64,000 bases of DNA, from contig JABVXV010000208.1 in assembly GCA_013365325.1 (NCBI GenBank), positions 1 through 64,000 of the forward strand, given 5' to 3'. Positions 38,119 through 54,100 of this stretch are shown here, in pieces. Positions within the stretch are counted from its first letter, which is position 1. Every line of letters begins with the position of its first letter. Below the pieces are notes generated by a model, which was not told the origin of the DNA, searched no databases, and saw only the letters and a list, made by a program, of their open reading frames with translations. This DNA comes from Dipetalonema caudispina (lineage: Eukaryota; Nematoda; Chromadorea; Rhabditida; Onchocercidae). The position numbers were made by a program, and so were the translations under genes.

Positions 38119-39104
38119 TGACCATGCGATCAAAACAATTGTTAGCGGATAAAATCGCTACGGCTATTTGTAATTTCTCAAACTTCATTCATTTGTTGCG
38201 ATATTGGTTAAGATAACTTGGTTTATCCTGTTTACTCGTAATTTCATCAGCATATAACCAAGTGGTATTTTATGAAATCTGAATGACAGATTTTGACACC
38301 TGTTTTAAGTTTCTGGATTTTACATCGATTTTACAAATCTTACTATAAGTTTTTGTTTACTCGGTCTCACTAAAATTAAGAATTTTCAAGAGAAAGATAT
38401 ATGCCGGCAATTTTATCTGATATGCATTTTTTATTTGAGATGTATCTATGAATGAATGAAAGGGAATTCCTAATGAAAGCCTTAAAATTCTATCCAGCCA
38501 CACCACTCTTGTATGAATAGCAGTACGTTTTTGCAGATACCATCGCACAGTTGTATTCCTACCTCTTTCTTATGAAGTTTTCAAGTTATATTCTGCAGTT
38601 GTAAGTTATATTCTGTCTCTCTTAATTCTAGATAGTCCCAATGAATGGGAATTACCGCATATACTTTAATTGTATACTATCTTTAACCAATTCTATGATT
38701 GCAATAAAGACTGCCTGAAATGTATATGAGCGCAAATCCATGAAGTCATTTATGTACCGGGTGGGTAACTATTGTTTAATATTGGCTTAAACTCAATGTG
38801 GAATATCACAACTTATTTATTAGCAATAATTGATTAATTGATTGATTGGAGGGATTTCTTTTCTCGTCTTCGAAACTTCAGCTGATGAATTTATTTTCCG
38901 GTCCAGTTACTTAACACTAACTGAGGCCTACGAAGAAAAGTAGAAAAGGAAAAATTGTGTGGAGAATTTTTTCCAAGTGTTTTTCAGATTTTGCTACACT
39001 AACAAGTGAAGGAATGAATTTCTTCAACTCATTTTACTACATTATACAACAGTTCGAAGTGTCAATTGACAAGTAATGCAGTTAATAGTACGGCAGTGAT
39101 ATGA

Positions 39105-42100
39105 TCACACTTCCGCAGTTTTGCTTGTAATCATTCCGGCAGTAGGTTGATTGAGAGTGCCCAGTAACAACCTAATGTAAGACGTCAGCAAGTCATCCAT
39201 TTTGTATCCCTGCAAGTACATTTTATCAATATATAAACATATAAATGAAGTCAATATGTACTTCAGTCTTAACGGTTTTATAATTTCAAAAAGTACTTAG
39301 ACATCGTTTGTCTATAACGGCGTTTGAAGTTAATTTGACATAGATGCGGAATTTGTTGCAATTGATAGTCATCATATTTTGATTAGCAAGAAAAGGCATT
39401 CTTCTTCCTCAGTTAAGTTTTTGATAAACATTCAGTATTTTTTATAGCAAGTTGCGCAGCTGTGTTTGAAAGAAATATATCAAAATCTTACCAGCGATGT
39501 TTCCAAAAGCAGTCGAGTACCACGACCGCCCTTCATTAAACTTCCAATAGTCATATGGAAGTATGTATTGCCACTGTTCCAGTTGCTCAATATTGTAAAT
39601 GGGTAGTGAACGATACGTTGTTTAGTTGATGGGTTATATAAGTGGACGCCTGTCTTGTTGATCGCTATCAGCAATTTATCCGGAATTTCTGAATCCGATG
39701 ACTGTTTTACCTAAACGATTTTCACGTTCACTACAAAAATGCTGATTTTCATTTAAGAAGTAAAATTAAATTAAAACTGGGTTTTACCCTACTACATCAG
39801 CAAAAGTTAACTCAAGGAATTATTGTTTTTGTATGCGGATCATGATTCAAGTAAACACCTCAAAGAATGTCGAACTGAAGGTAGGCCATTCAGCAATCGT
39901 TTTCAGGAAATGTATTTTGGCTTCGTTTGATGGCATATTTTCATAACGTCCAACATATGCGTTCGTTATGTACTTTAAAAGAATTAAGATCTTTAATGAG
40001 ACTAAAAGTAACAACAACTATTATAATTGGTAGGGAAAACAATTGAGATAATTCATGAAATCTTTGATAAGTTAATCGGAAATATAAATTTTGGAGTGAA
40101 TGTGAAGAGATTTGATTTGCAATTACTTGAATTTAATAATAACAAAATAAAATGTGCCCTAACATAAACAAAAAAGACGCTATACTTTTTTCCAGTCAGT
40201 ACCACTATATGTTTTGATCATGTCACGCGGTACTATATCCGAGATGATTTGCGTCAACTGCGACAATGGTGCTGCCTTATCATCACGAGTTCGGGCACGA
40301 AGTACTATAGCTGCCAATTCCACTGCTTGCTGCCGAGTGACCGCGTGATAACCGCGTAAATACTTGGGTAATTCCTGGGCATAATTAATTATTTATTTTT
40401 AAATGTAAAGAAGAGTGTTCGTCAGAAACCGATTTTTGAATGAAAACACATAAAATCGCGGATTTTAGGAATTATTTTTATGGATTTATCTTCTGTGTTC
40501 TAAGAATATATGAATGTTGTATAAGTGAACAGTTCTAGTCCTTTAGAACAATTATCTAACTTGGAAATAATACTCTAAAACAATAGTAGTAGGTAGAATA
40601 AATTTGTAGCATACATCTTCCAAAAAATTGTAAGAACCTGAGGATAGTGGAAAATGAGGTCAGCAATACGATCATCTCCAGGTACTGTATTAATCCATAG
40701 CTTCTTCATGAAGTAAAGTTGGTATGAGAAGTTGAATACTGTCCCATTTTTGGGATGCATCCATTCGAATAATTGACGCAGGAAGTCGAAGAAAAATTCG
40801 GTATCCGGAACTGAGATTACTGAAGAATGAATAATTAATTGAAGTTCTCTTCTCAAACTACACCAAGAGTTTTGTACCTTTGCTGTTGACTTTCACAAAT
40901 AGAGAAAATCCATCCACTGAGTTGAGTCCGAGACGTGCTGCAATTCGATGACAGAAATCCCGAGCTTTCGTTGTCGAATCTACTTCGATAATCACATCTG
41001 AATTGTCAGGAAAGAAAGCTTTGTGGAATATTTGCACGGTTCTTTGTCGTATTGCTTCCACTTCTACATCATGCGGCGGATATTTCCGACGTCCAGTCCT
41101 AAGATCTTATTTCAATTTGGATATAGAAGAAAGAAAACTGGAGAAATAAAGAAAGACGAGTAATTATATTTCTTTTCTTATCCTAAAATAAATTGATAAA
41201 TAATGGATGAAAGTTGCCAAAATGTACCGTTGGATCCGTTGAAGTCTAGTGAGACAGTGAAGTGCTAAAGGATGTTGTCTGGTACGGAAAAATAATTCCA
41301 CTTCATTGAGGAGTGAATGACTTGGAGGGAATATCCCAGTGCATAACCACATTAATTCCCATCCATGTTCTACACTCATCGGATTATAATTCCACGTTAA
41401 CTGTTTCATCAATTCACAGTAAACCTCATCTCGAATGATTTCCTGCAAAGTTATCAGTCATTAATGGATTGCTAAATGTTCGATTGCTCCAAAAGGGCCT
41501 TTAGTTTTAAAAGGAATAAAGGATCAACGAACGTATTTGAACGCTCCTTTGAAAACTTCATCGGTAAGTTCAGTGATCGCAGAAATGCGTCGACACGGAT
41601 AATCTCCCATATATTTCAAGATCGCTAAATAGCCCTTAACTGCTGCTTGCGACGGTTCTCTTTTTCCTTGTAGTTTCTGTAAAACTCTTAAAACTACAAT
41701 CTTACTAAAACGGGTTGATACTCTGATGTCTTAAAAATTGCTCCAGTCGATATTGATATGAGTCTTATCACAATTCATACAAATAATTTTGACAATTATT
41801 GAACGACAGAGGATCATTACAAAGGATATGAAAACATCCAAACCTTTAGTAATGGCATCTTTATTGGCTCGCGACTGTAACTCCATAGATTACATGGCAC
41901 ATAATGCTCATAAAAACTTTCACTTAAACCTTGTGGTGGTCGTGGTGCTGGTCTGCAAACTTTATTTCACTCCTCCTTTTCTGCACAATTATTTCGCATT
42001 GACAAAAAGGTCATTCATTTTTTGGCAAGTCAGTTTTCAGGTATTTTGAACGAGATACATTTGAACAACCCAAAAACGAAATTTAGCTATTCAAATCAGT

Positions 42101-45100
42101 ATGATTAGATGAAAGAGAATAAATGGGCAAGCACCTGAAATTATCAGTAGCGAAACGTTCCAGCGTGTGCTCTCGATTGACTACAAAATGACGTGTCATT
42201 AGCGTCACCTGCCGATTCATAGGGCAGTCGAATTCCTGAGAACGTGAAAGCATGTCCTACATAAAAATTCAATCAATGGCGATTGATTCTTGGTACTTCT
42301 GACAAAACTCATCATTTCTAGATTCCGTTTTCACCGTGAACTTTCCTTTCTGAGAAGCATTTATTTATCCATAGATTCCTTGTATTGGGAAAGCAAATTG
42401 CAACTCTCTTATCTTACCATATCATAATCTTTTTTCGCATTTCAATTAAAGATTTAGAAAGATTGCGAAATGTTGGCTAATACATTAATGTAACATTCTT
42501 TGACATTATTGATATTAGAGAGAATCATAACTGACCATTGTCTCCACAGATGGTTTACATATCGTTGGAAGAACATGGACCAGGTTAACAGGTATCATGC
42601 CTTGACTACCGGTTCTTATATTTTCACCTTTAACAAACTGATTGTTGCGGAGTGATGCACCACAGTACTCATCATTCAGGAATAATAAATCACCCTTTTT
42701 GAAATTCAAACAGGTATTCCACTCCTCGTTACCTAAAAGTATAGTTAGTATCACTGTTTGATGAGTAATTTCACGTTCAAGACTTACCTAGTCCATCATG
42801 GTCCATTGTCATGAAAAGTTAACGGTAACAACCAGCACTTTTTATAAGCTTTAAAGTGAATCGAAGGAATATCTATGCATAACCCACTAGAAATTAATTC
42901 ATTAATCAAAATGAGGAACAAACACCTGACAATTACCTTCGTTGGAGAAATAATCCTGAAGAGCCAAGAGATATTTTGACTTATTTTTTAATTCATTCAA
43001 GAAAAATTCAACAAGTTGCTTGATATCTTTTGTATTAGGCGACTCAAAGCAGTGTTCTTCGCCACCGACCATTTCAATTGTAAGCATTTCGATCCCATTT
43101 CTATTGTTTCTGAAGTATTTTAGATTTCATTCCATCAAGAAGTGAAAACCTTTTAACCATCTAAGACGATTAATTCATATACAATTTATATTGTGATGCT
43201 TAGGAAAAGCGAAGAAAGCTTATAAGGAAGCCTACGAAAAAAGTATGATGTAGAAATAACTTGATTGGGAGTGCACGTTATGACAGATGATGAAAATGGG
43301 TAGAAGTGTTCCGGAAATAAGGTTTAGTAAGCCTGAAGATAATCGAATGTTTTCTTTTAAAAATGCATTCTTGCTCGTATAATTGTGGACCAAGAAAACA
43401 GGTAATACCACAGTGAGTATAAGTTCACTTTAATCTTTTTTTTTTTTACGTTCTCATGTCTAACAAATTTTTGACGACTAAAGATTTTGCAAATTTGATT
43501 TTACTTACGCCATAGATACGATTCGTGAAATTTGCGGATAACTAAGTTGTAGAATCACGTTGTCCTGAGCATCGATTACAACAACGCCTTGCCAATTTAC
43601 GGCAATCAGTAACTGAACAACTTTTGAAGATTATAGTATTTTAACATCAATTTTATTGAACATTGAATCAAAAAATTACTATTGCTAAACAATAGTATTA
43701 CCTGACCATCGGGTAAAGAAGCGCTGGAATAGCTAAACGTTTCAAAATATCTCGAAAAAAGGAGTGGCCATTTTTGTTTAGCGAATGTGACCACATCTGC
43801 CTTCACTCGATCTATCGCTGGATGGTCTCGTTGAAATTTCTAAAAAAAAAAAATTCCACTTTCTTTTTCAAAGATATGTTATTATTTCTCACATGTCAAT
43901 ATTTCACAATGCTTATTGCCAAATGATCCATTTAGATCAGTTAGCTATGAGGCCACTTTTGTATGTAAAATGACACTAGAATGATGATTCCCATGTCATG
44001 ATAATTGAATGACAGGAAGATACCTTTCTGAAGGCATGAAGTACGAGATGGAGCCATCGCTCGTGGCTGTTTTCATCAGCTTCCTGAATTTCGTCTTCCG
44101 GAAGGTACATCACCAAGCTGTTTTCCAACTTATCTATATTCATTGTGGTATCCTCGTGATAAATATAATACTGCTGAGCGGCGAGGACTGCCAGTTCTTC
44201 CTCCTTTTTTGTGAAACGAGGTATTTAATTATGAAGGAACTGTTACTAGTCCTTCTCCATCCCTAATATTTTGGAACAGGGGAAATGCTTTTGTTAAGTA
44301 TAATTGTATCCCCTCATCAAATGTCTTTTGTGTAGCCAATCTAATCAATAGCTTATTATCGAAAATGAAATGAAATTGATGACAAACGTAGGAGGTTGAC
44401 CTTAGTAGTCCGATATTCGCCGTATTTCACACCTCGGATGATCTGATGATAAATAAGATTGGTGCTTACGGAGTCAATGCTAAAAAAAATACGAAGTGCT
44501 CCTTTTCAATCCTCTTAGTTATTTTAATTTATTTTTATGCGTATTTCGATTTAGAATTCAAAAAATTCGCCCATAACTATGAATAGTATTCCTATTTTGT
44601 TCTCTAATTTGGCACTATAGTTGAAAAATTAAAAGTGATAAAACGGGAAAGTAGCATGAATTACTGTGATAAACATGAGGATATAATACGCTTTCCCTTT
44701 GAGAGATTACTTAAGATCTTATGGACAATGCTATACGTGGAGATAAAGGAGTGGAAAGAAATTTTCGAAATATTATCAATGTAAATACTTTGAAATGTTA
44801 CCTTGGATCATGCCACGGACTGAAAATTTCTTTCCTATAAAAGAAGCGCCATACTGGATTTACAGTTTCCTTGCCTGTTTCCATCGCATATTGTTCGCAG
44901 TAGCTTATTGCATCCATGATATGGTCTGTTCCGCAACCAAGCGAAATTACCTGCGATTGTTTTGTCTATTATATATTTCCAATGTTTAGTTTTGTTGCAT
45001 TTTCTAAACATTGGTAAGTTCCGAACTACTTTTCTTCCCCTTGTTGGAGAGTAAGACAGTGATTGAAAAACAGATCGATGAATTTTTAATTAAGTGACAA

Positions 45101-48100
45101 TATTTACTGTACCATAAATAATGAAAAAATTGAAAAATAAAATAATCTTTTATATTATTTCTAAAGTGAGAAATAAACTCATTAAAGGATTAAATTGTGG
45201 ATAAATCTGAAATTGATAAGCTATAAAAGATGGGCAGATGAAAAGCAAAATTTTACTTTATCAAAGTAAGCAATAAAAAGAGAGAATCCAAATGACTCCT
45301 TGAGTGAAATGTTATCGGCAAGTTCATCGCAGATTTCCCGGGACGTTGTCGCCGAGTCGGCACTTACCGTTAGCATGGTACCATCCATGAATGTAACCTG
45401 GATTGACACCGGCTTCTTCATCTTTGATGCCTGAAAGCAGTAAAGAAGTTAACTTCAAATCAAGAAATTCAAGTTCGGAAGATTAAAGACGACTTCTATC
45501 TTTTTTATTAAAATCACAGCCTAACAAGTCTCCTTTGTAAGTTTCATTTTAACGTGAGATAAAACTGTATTTCGATTAATCGAAAAATTTTTGAGATGGG
45601 AAGTTCCAAAATGGTAACTTGGAAATTTAAATTTAAATTTTTTAATATTTCGGATATTTAATATTGAAAATTTGTTCCAAAACTTGATTGTGACAAGCGG
45701 ATTTCATTTCGTAGTAGTCATTAAAATAAAGATTTTTGCCTGGTATTGCACTTTTTCTTGTAAATTGTAATTAATAATCAACAACGATAGAACTTAAAAG
45801 TATATCCTATGAGAGCTAATGTTCCGCAATGCTACAATCAGACGAGATACTGTATTATATTAATCCAGCTCGAAACCTAAGTAATATGTATCAAAAACCA
45901 AAAATGACCTGTATCTCTATGGAATTAGGAGGGTAATTACGTGTTCCGTTTGCTAACGTTCGCTTCAATTTGCTTTCTATATATTCTGCAAAACGACCAG
46001 TAGGACAGGTTTGTCGTATGAAGCACTGCAAATAAGGCAGGAAACAGTCTGTTGGAGCAAAACATCCCAAACACAATGATAGCAATATCCAACCACGGGC
46101 GCATGAACTTCCCGATGGATTTTTCGTCAATTGCTTGCATATTTGGCAGTATATTTCGTCCCTGCAACATCATTACTCCATCTTAAAAATTCTTCATTTC
46201 AGTTTACTTTTTGTTTATTATTATTGCTTGGAAAGGTTCATTTGAGATGAAGAACAGAATCAACAACCTTTGCACCTTATTGCACACATTAACCGATTGG
46301 GTAAATATTATTCGCTTAAATACCTATAAGGTACTGGATGCATTTTCCGATCAATTTTTTTAAAATTCTGGATTCTGAGGGAATCTACCAAATATTCTTA
46401 CAAAAAAGCTAAAAAAGCATTTTGGTGTTTAAGATTATGACAAATTATAACACTTTTATAGATTCAATTCTCGAGTTATCAAAATTTAAACTCCTACCTT
46501 ATATCTGGCCGCAGAATGCCATGCGCGGTGATGAATTGTAATTTGTCCTGGTTAGACTGTACATCCTCATTCAGAAATGTAATGTAATATTGCTGGTAGC
46601 TACCGTATTCGGTAGCATTTCTCGTTTGCATCCCTCGTTCGTCGAGAACATCGGTGTGCGGTAAGATACCATTCAGCTCCATGCTTGAAGAAAGTTGCTT
46701 TCTCGAGGTAAACGGCTGGAAAGAAAAAAGGAAGTGATCTGAGTGTTTCTATCGACATGCTCTTTCCTGTAGCATCACTAAAAGAAACAGAATCGTTTCT
46801 TTTTGAATAAGCTTACCTGTTCATAATCACTTTCACGTTGGCTTCTTCTCTTGAACACGTTTCGACCACTTATCACTTGCAGCTTGCTCATCATAAAGGT
46901 ATGTTTGACCTTTAATTATTGGATGAGTGTAGAAGAATTGATTTTTTCAATGACTGAAGAGAAAGAAATCATCGTGTCACATCCTTCTCTTTCACATTGT
47001 TGTATAGGTAAGATGCGCAATGAATGGTATCATTTGCAATAGCTAAACTGATTATTAACAAAGGAATGCAAAATAGATGAATTAAAATGAAACATGAAGT
47101 GAATGAATTAATTTCGGTTTCTTTCCTTCCCATACTTCTATTTTTCAAATGAATTAAACGAGCATACGTTTTCGAAATTCTGCGGAGAAGACGACGTTCT
47201 TCGTTCTAATGCGTCTCCCATAAAGCGCTGTATTACTGTCCAAATCGCTAAGGCTGCCTATAAGTTCGAGCTTAGAAATAAAATCATTTATGCCATGACA
47301 ATGGACAGTAGCGTTTTTATTAAATGAATTAATCCGATTTGATGCTTATATAAGATATCTGAGTGGATGGATCAATCATCTCTAGGTATGAGAACAGGTA
47401 ATCAGAATATTGCTGACTTACAGCACGATCCAGGTCAAAATTATGCGGCAGTAGTGCGGTGCGAAGTGGCTTTCGTGTGTAATGAGCATTGTTTTGTATT
47501 TGAAAATATGCTGATGCAAATTTTTCAAACTGGAAGGCAATCAGGTTGTCATCGTTTGCTGTTGCTACTCTATCATTGGTGGTTGTTGACCGATGGCAGG
47601 AATATTCATATTCGCTGAATTATTGCATTGATAGAGAAAGTTTGAAAGTTTAATCTTATTTCATGAAGACAAAAAATTTTACAACTGCTTCATAGAATTT
47701 TTGACTTAAGGTTTTAAGTCTTCAGGTTTTAAGCTGTTATACAACTTTGGATTCAACTCTCTAAATTGAAATGTGTATTCCATTAGTTGAAATGTTACAT
47801 CTTGTTTTGTCGCTGCTTCTCAGTTCGAATAATATCACAGTGAGAGATGCTGTTAAGTGGTGAATGACCGAATAAACGTTCGATCTGAAAATGCAGAAAA
47901 TATATCACAAAATTTCGTTACAATTGACAAAAGAAATTTAACAAATATTCTAGATAAAAGGCAACCAGAGCAATATCGCAACCATCTGTGTTGGTAGAGA
48001 TTGAAGTAAGACTGTTCTTACGACTCAGAATATCATCCTCTGATACCATCATTGCAGGGAATCGTTGACCGCTCTCGATTTTGCGCCGAAGCGTATTTCG

Positions 48101-51100
48101 TACCACTGCGCCACGGCAATGAGCCGGAAAACAATTTATCAGACGTTGCTGTTTTGCTTTTAAGTTTCAGTTAATAATAGTTGAAAGTACCAAGTCAACA
48201 TAATTTGCTGATGAATTAGCGAAACAGGACTATAAGAACGTTTATGAATGCCACATGTCTTTCATATTTATTTGATAATTTTGCAAAAACATAGGATTGC
48301 ATATATCATAGAAACCATTTAAAAGCAAACTCACGAATGAAGTGCAAAATTTTTAAGTCAAACTTTTTTCCAATTCCTTTGATAACTGATAAACAGAAAA
48401 GACCTGAAATTGCGTTGTGATAGCTCGAAACAGCTTGTAATGAAGGACAATTTGTCGTGAACGAAGGATCGCTTGAAGTCTCGTAAATCCGAACAGTATC
48501 TGAAATTTTGTTTAATTCTACTTCTATTCTTAACTTACTTGTCCGACAAATATTTCCAGTACATAGTTTCATACTCCTCAAATTATGCTTAATTTTCCTG
48601 GATAGGACTCAAGCTAAGACAGATGGAAGGAAGTTCAACAGGTTACTTACCAGTGGAATAGACATTAACTTCCGAAAATGATTCCATTTAAGTTAATGTA
48701 GTAATTAGCTTTCGAAGTACTTCGAGAACTGAGCCAGCTTATATAGGTAAGATATACCCACCGTACCCTTATCAACAATAATAAAAATGGAAAAACTGCC
48801 AGAATTCTTTCAAGTTTTTATTACGGCTATATGCCGGGGATGAATATATTGCAGTTGTAACGATTAGTAAAGCCTTGCTAACTGTCACCTTTCTGTTACT
48901 AATTTTCTAAAATTACCGTTTATTCTTTAACTTTCTATTTCTTATTATTGCTCCTCAGCCTCCCGGGTTTTTTAGGCCTACTTTTTATCAGTAAAGGTAA
49001 TATCACAAAGATTAACCTATTTGTTAACCTACTTTATTATCCTTATCTCCTTCTATTATTTCTTATTTTCCTAGACGAGATCTTGTATTTACCATCCGCC
49101 TCAGAGCTATATCAGCAAAATTTCAGATTTCAACTACTTGGCTGGAAATTTGTTTGCAATGAACTCGGATTTGCTCGACTACATCAAACAAATGATGGAA
49201 AATCGCTCATTTTTTATACAAAAAATGAATTCAGTGGATGGTTTTATTGCTTGAGACGAGAAAAAAACTATAATTTCAAATTCCTTCAAATCTGATATAA
49301 ATTGATTGATTCTGAGTCCGAAAATACCTGATGATATCGTTGACGTTGCACGTAACCTCTCCAATATTTTTCGATGATAACAGCGGCAGCTTTCATTTGT
49401 TTGAATTGTATCCGATGAATCCATCCACGAACGGTTTTCTGAATTGCTGTTACTCGCAATATCAGCATACGCTCTTCTTCCTTAATTGTTATTACCAGAC
49501 TATATTTATATTCATATCTTTTAAGAATAATTAATGAATAGACTTTCCACTTTGCATCATCTTCCCAAATTATCAAAAAGACTGAAACGTTTTAGCTAAA
49601 TTCCGAAAATTTTATGAAATTCCTTTCTGTTTTAAGCAGATTTAGCCAAGTTTTGGCTTTTTTCATGTATTGAAAGTAATACATGAATCATTTTAACTTT
49701 TCGCTCTACAACAAATTTAATACCTGTTGCAATAGCAAATGTTGGGCCTCTTTCAAGAATATCATTGTTTTCCCAAGTTTAATATCAGCTTTCGGTCCCA
49801 AAATAATATCACAAATTCGTTGTGACGCCATACGACAATCTACCGAACGCGGTGGGCCTAAACACTGTTAACGATTCTGTATTTATGAAACTGGTTTTGA
49901 ACGTATTTCGAAGAGATCATTTTGATTTTTACGATTTCAAGTTTTCGAAACAAAAGTGCAAAATTCAAATTTCAAGAACTTGCATGATTAACATTCAGCA
50001 GAATAAAAATCTCACCGATATGATTTACAAGCAAGCGATAACGTTCCACAAAGCACTCGTATTGATATCGAACGGGATAACCTAATTTCCGAATCCTTAC
50101 CATTTCCAGCAAATTCATATAACGCATTTGCTTGTAAACCACTTCATGTTCCAAGTACTGTAAGTACAGCTCTTTATTGCAGAGAAAAAATTATCAGATC
50201 ATTGTTAAGTTTATTCAGATACACTGTCCTAAGACCAAGATCAGACTTTTCGTTTGTGACAAATAATGGATCCTTAGTACATTTAAAACATCAATTCTTA
50301 GGCTTCCACTCTTTTACGATCATATATCGCTTGGAGTGGAATGTTGAATATTTGAGAGAGATGAAATAAGTTTGGCAGTGCATCGGATTACTGATATTTT
50401 ATTTTTTAATAAAAGACTGTGCACAGAATCCCTCTGCTATCTCTCCTTTATCCACTGTTTCTGGAATTACAGCGATTTGCTGACTTCCGGTCCTCAAAAA
50501 TTTGAGTAGTCTTTAGGATATGCTCGTACAGCGGTGATTTTTATAACATTCTAATAATTTAGGATAACTGTACTTGGCAAAATCTAGAATCGTGGTAACT
50601 TCTTACGTCTCTTTCATCACTATTGTAGAGGTATAGAATAATAGACGATTTGCAGTTTTTCAATTAAATGGGAGTATTCAGCTAATACTGAAAATTGGAA
50701 ATCGAAGTCGAGAGATGGACAAGTATCGGAGAAATACATTTTTGGATAACAGGGAAAGCAGCTAGTGTTAAGAGATGCTTTATTTACTTCGATATATTGC
50801 TCTTGTGCTTTCGGATATCCCATAACTTAGCATCTTTCAAACTTATTTGTAGATAAAAATCGTAAATTACCTGAATTAGTCCTTCTCAGTTAATTATTAT
50901 ACAACGACAAATGGATAAACAAACAAAAATTTGCAAATTTCGACAAGTTACCTATCGCTAGCTTATTTCTTGTTACGATTTTTAGCTTTATCAGGGATGC
51001 TCAATATTATTCTCAATAAATTCGCAAAAACAAGTATCTCATCAAAAGAAAACAATATAATTCATATAACTTTCCCAGAAATGAGGTAAGATTGCCTGTT

Positions 51101-54100
51101 TCCAAAAGACATAGCGAAATGAGGAAATTCGGGGAATCTGAAGCATTTATGCTTAATAGATAAGATCGAGCGATGAAAGTATATGTATTAGTCGAAGCAT
51201 GTTCGAGGAGTCAGAGTTCTTTGCAGGAAATTTAGGAAGAGAAATTGACAATTTCACAAAGTGATTACAAAGTTAAGATACCCAAAAATTATCTGTTTCC
51301 ATATAAGTTGGAACTTTTTGGCCAGTGAGTAGATAAATGAATTAGTTAGATTGGACATTTCAATTGATAAAATTAGTCATGAATTTACCAGTGGTCGTTT
51401 GATCGCATTTGGTACGATGCAATTAATGAAAAAGGGTTCTTTCTGCTCCAAACTTGCGATTAAATTGTCTAGTGATTTTCTGAAATGGTTGGTGATTGTA
51501 GGATGTTTGTCTCGTATCACCGACAGATCGTCGTAGTCGTAGACATCATCAAAGAGCAGCTTAAGAAGTCGAAATTCACTCCCATGCAAAAGCTCGAGTA
51601 AATCAGAAGAGAACTTGTCGCGATTTTTATCAATAAAGCCTAGAAATGGACATGTAGTGAAATACTGGATTAACTGAAAAAACTTCGAACTGAATTGTAA
51701 TGTAATGATAAAAATAATGACGATGTTATCATCAATAAAACACAACTGCACTACAGTTGTTTTATAATTTCTTGGCTACTGTACTGTCGGTTACGGTAAC
51801 TCGGTAATGCTGAAGTGACATATGCTGTGATTGAAGTAATTGCTCAAATTGACATCTGTTTGTTATTTTTCATACTAGATTTCGATACCTAAGCCAATGA
51901 ATTGTATTATTAGTAAATAACAAGATAAAGACAAATGGAACCTTTGGAATGATAGAAAACAGTCCCAGCATAATGAGCTATGCCAAATGATTTGTCTAAA
52001 TCAGATTGAGGCTTAAAATATACTCCTTCTTTATTTTCATGATGGATGTGCAACTTTTTGAGCATACCTTGATCAGTACCCTAAAAAGTTAGAAAGGAAT
52101 TTTTGTTATTCACTTCGATATAATGTCACAATTGCTCTCTGAATGAGCTAATTTAAATGCAAACCTCTGGAAGAAAGCATTCTTCATCCATTATTGACAT
52201 AATACTCATTGGTCCTAATGCAATTAAATCCAAAACTTCTTTATCGTCTATAACTTCTATCGATCCCCAATTTATCTGTTCCAAATCGTAGATACTGAAA
52301 ATTTACTTTCTACCTACTTCAATTAGTGGACAAACAAATCTTGAAATATTCTAATATTTATCAAGAGTTTTTGTGCAAAAAAAATGAAGTTTTCATCTAA
52401 CTATTTTTTGTTCAGCAACCAAATTGTAGAAAAGAAAATTAGTCAAGTTTGAGCCAAGAGATTAGAATAAGCTGTTATTAAATTAGAAATATGATGAGAG
52501 AAGGAATATTGGACATATTCGGAGATTTATCCTCCTAATTCCACCTGATGAAAGGGAATTTGTTACTGTGTAAGAGATATACTGCTTGTACATAAACATG
52601 TCTATAATATATACAGTACGGATAAAATGTATTGTGGAAAGTCTACTATATGTTTACGGCAGGATCACTTGGATCCGCAAGTTTGATTGATTGTGACTGA
52701 GGAAAGTGATCCGAAAGGATTACACATCATATCATTCCTAAGGATAATATTTATCCTTCATGCATCATATGGAGATCTTTGTAGATCGCCGAAGAACAGT
52801 GATTTTTTTTAAAGATGGACTTGTTTGCTCTATAAAGATCGACAAAAGTTCCAGAAATTAATGCTGTGTCAAATTAAATTCTCTATATGATTATTACTCT
52901 AACTGTACAAACGATGTCAAAGTAATTAAGTTTAAGCAGATGAAGTTGAAGTTGCTTGAAATTAGAATGTGTATGGATAGCTGTTTATTTGATTAGTCGA
53001 TCGGTTAATCAGTGGATGGAGCTGCATTTTACATTAATATGAAGTAAAAAATCTGTCATTTTGCGAGCATACGTTCAGATGAAATTCAAACCATCCCGCA
53101 GTGAATTCTCATTGATTTTATTCAAGCCTACCTCAATTTTGTTAATTACAACTGCTTACTTCTGACCCTTTCACTTCACTTATCACTTCACTGACAGCTG
53201 ATAATATACCAACCTTTGTTCCATTTTGAATATGAAATTGAAGAATAACTGATGCAGAGATTCGTTCGTATAATTTATGCAAAACTGCTCGAAACTGTTG
53301 CGAGCGAAATTCTCGAAACCGAAGATATCAAGAATTGAAATGCTTCTATTCTGTGATTCCTCTTTTCGGACCCTTAAGAAGACGTCTTTCATAGGATGGA
53401 TGATTTATTTAATAGTAAAAATAGCTCGTTGAGTTTTTTACACGACAATAAAAATTTAGCTATTAAGAAACAGTGGAATTGATCACTAATTAAATGGAGT
53501 TGAATGAAGCTAAATTTCAGTGAATTACCCATTCATGGTGTTATTGATTTTCTGAATGATGTGGAGGAAAAGTCGATGATAGATTGTCTTGACGAAGACG
53601 TCACGTACATCGAGAGTTTGTTCAGCATTCAGATATGAGATGACACGCTCCATTCCAATCAACAAACTTCGCCTTGTCAATGCGTTCACCAACGACTGCT
53701 TCTTCATCTTCAACACCAATTTGCAGAATCATATGCTCAAATCTGTGATTAGCTATGGCGAAGTTGCATGTACCTCATCAACTTTTTTACAGCACAGCAG
53801 CTATTGATCATCGAAATGAACTACTGACAATTGAAATGAGCTGTTGATCTGTTTGACTTACTGAAGTTCAACCTTATCATTGCCAGGTGGATTCTTTGAG
53901 AATTTTTTCTTTCTAAATGAACTCATATGATTCAATTTTCGGAAGCGAATCTTTAAATTTGGTATTTCCTAACTGACATACAACATTTCATTTTGAGCTA
54001 AGAGAAAGTAAACCATTCTTTATGTAGTCGCACTCTAAGAAAAACATACTGAAAGAAGATTAGCAACTCTTTCGATTTCAGCTGTATCTCTGATTTCCAC

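Noticed and set aside
41930..41952. 23-nt micro-exon in the myosin tail
   Set aside because: A GT follows, but the next coding segment is only about 30 bp away and the frame reads straight through ([19 protein letters not shown]), so it is one exon.
44009..44266. Plus-strand 85-codon frame in the myosin gene
   Set aside because: It is the antisense of a FERM1 exon whose minus frame ([17 protein letters not shown]) matches myosin VII.
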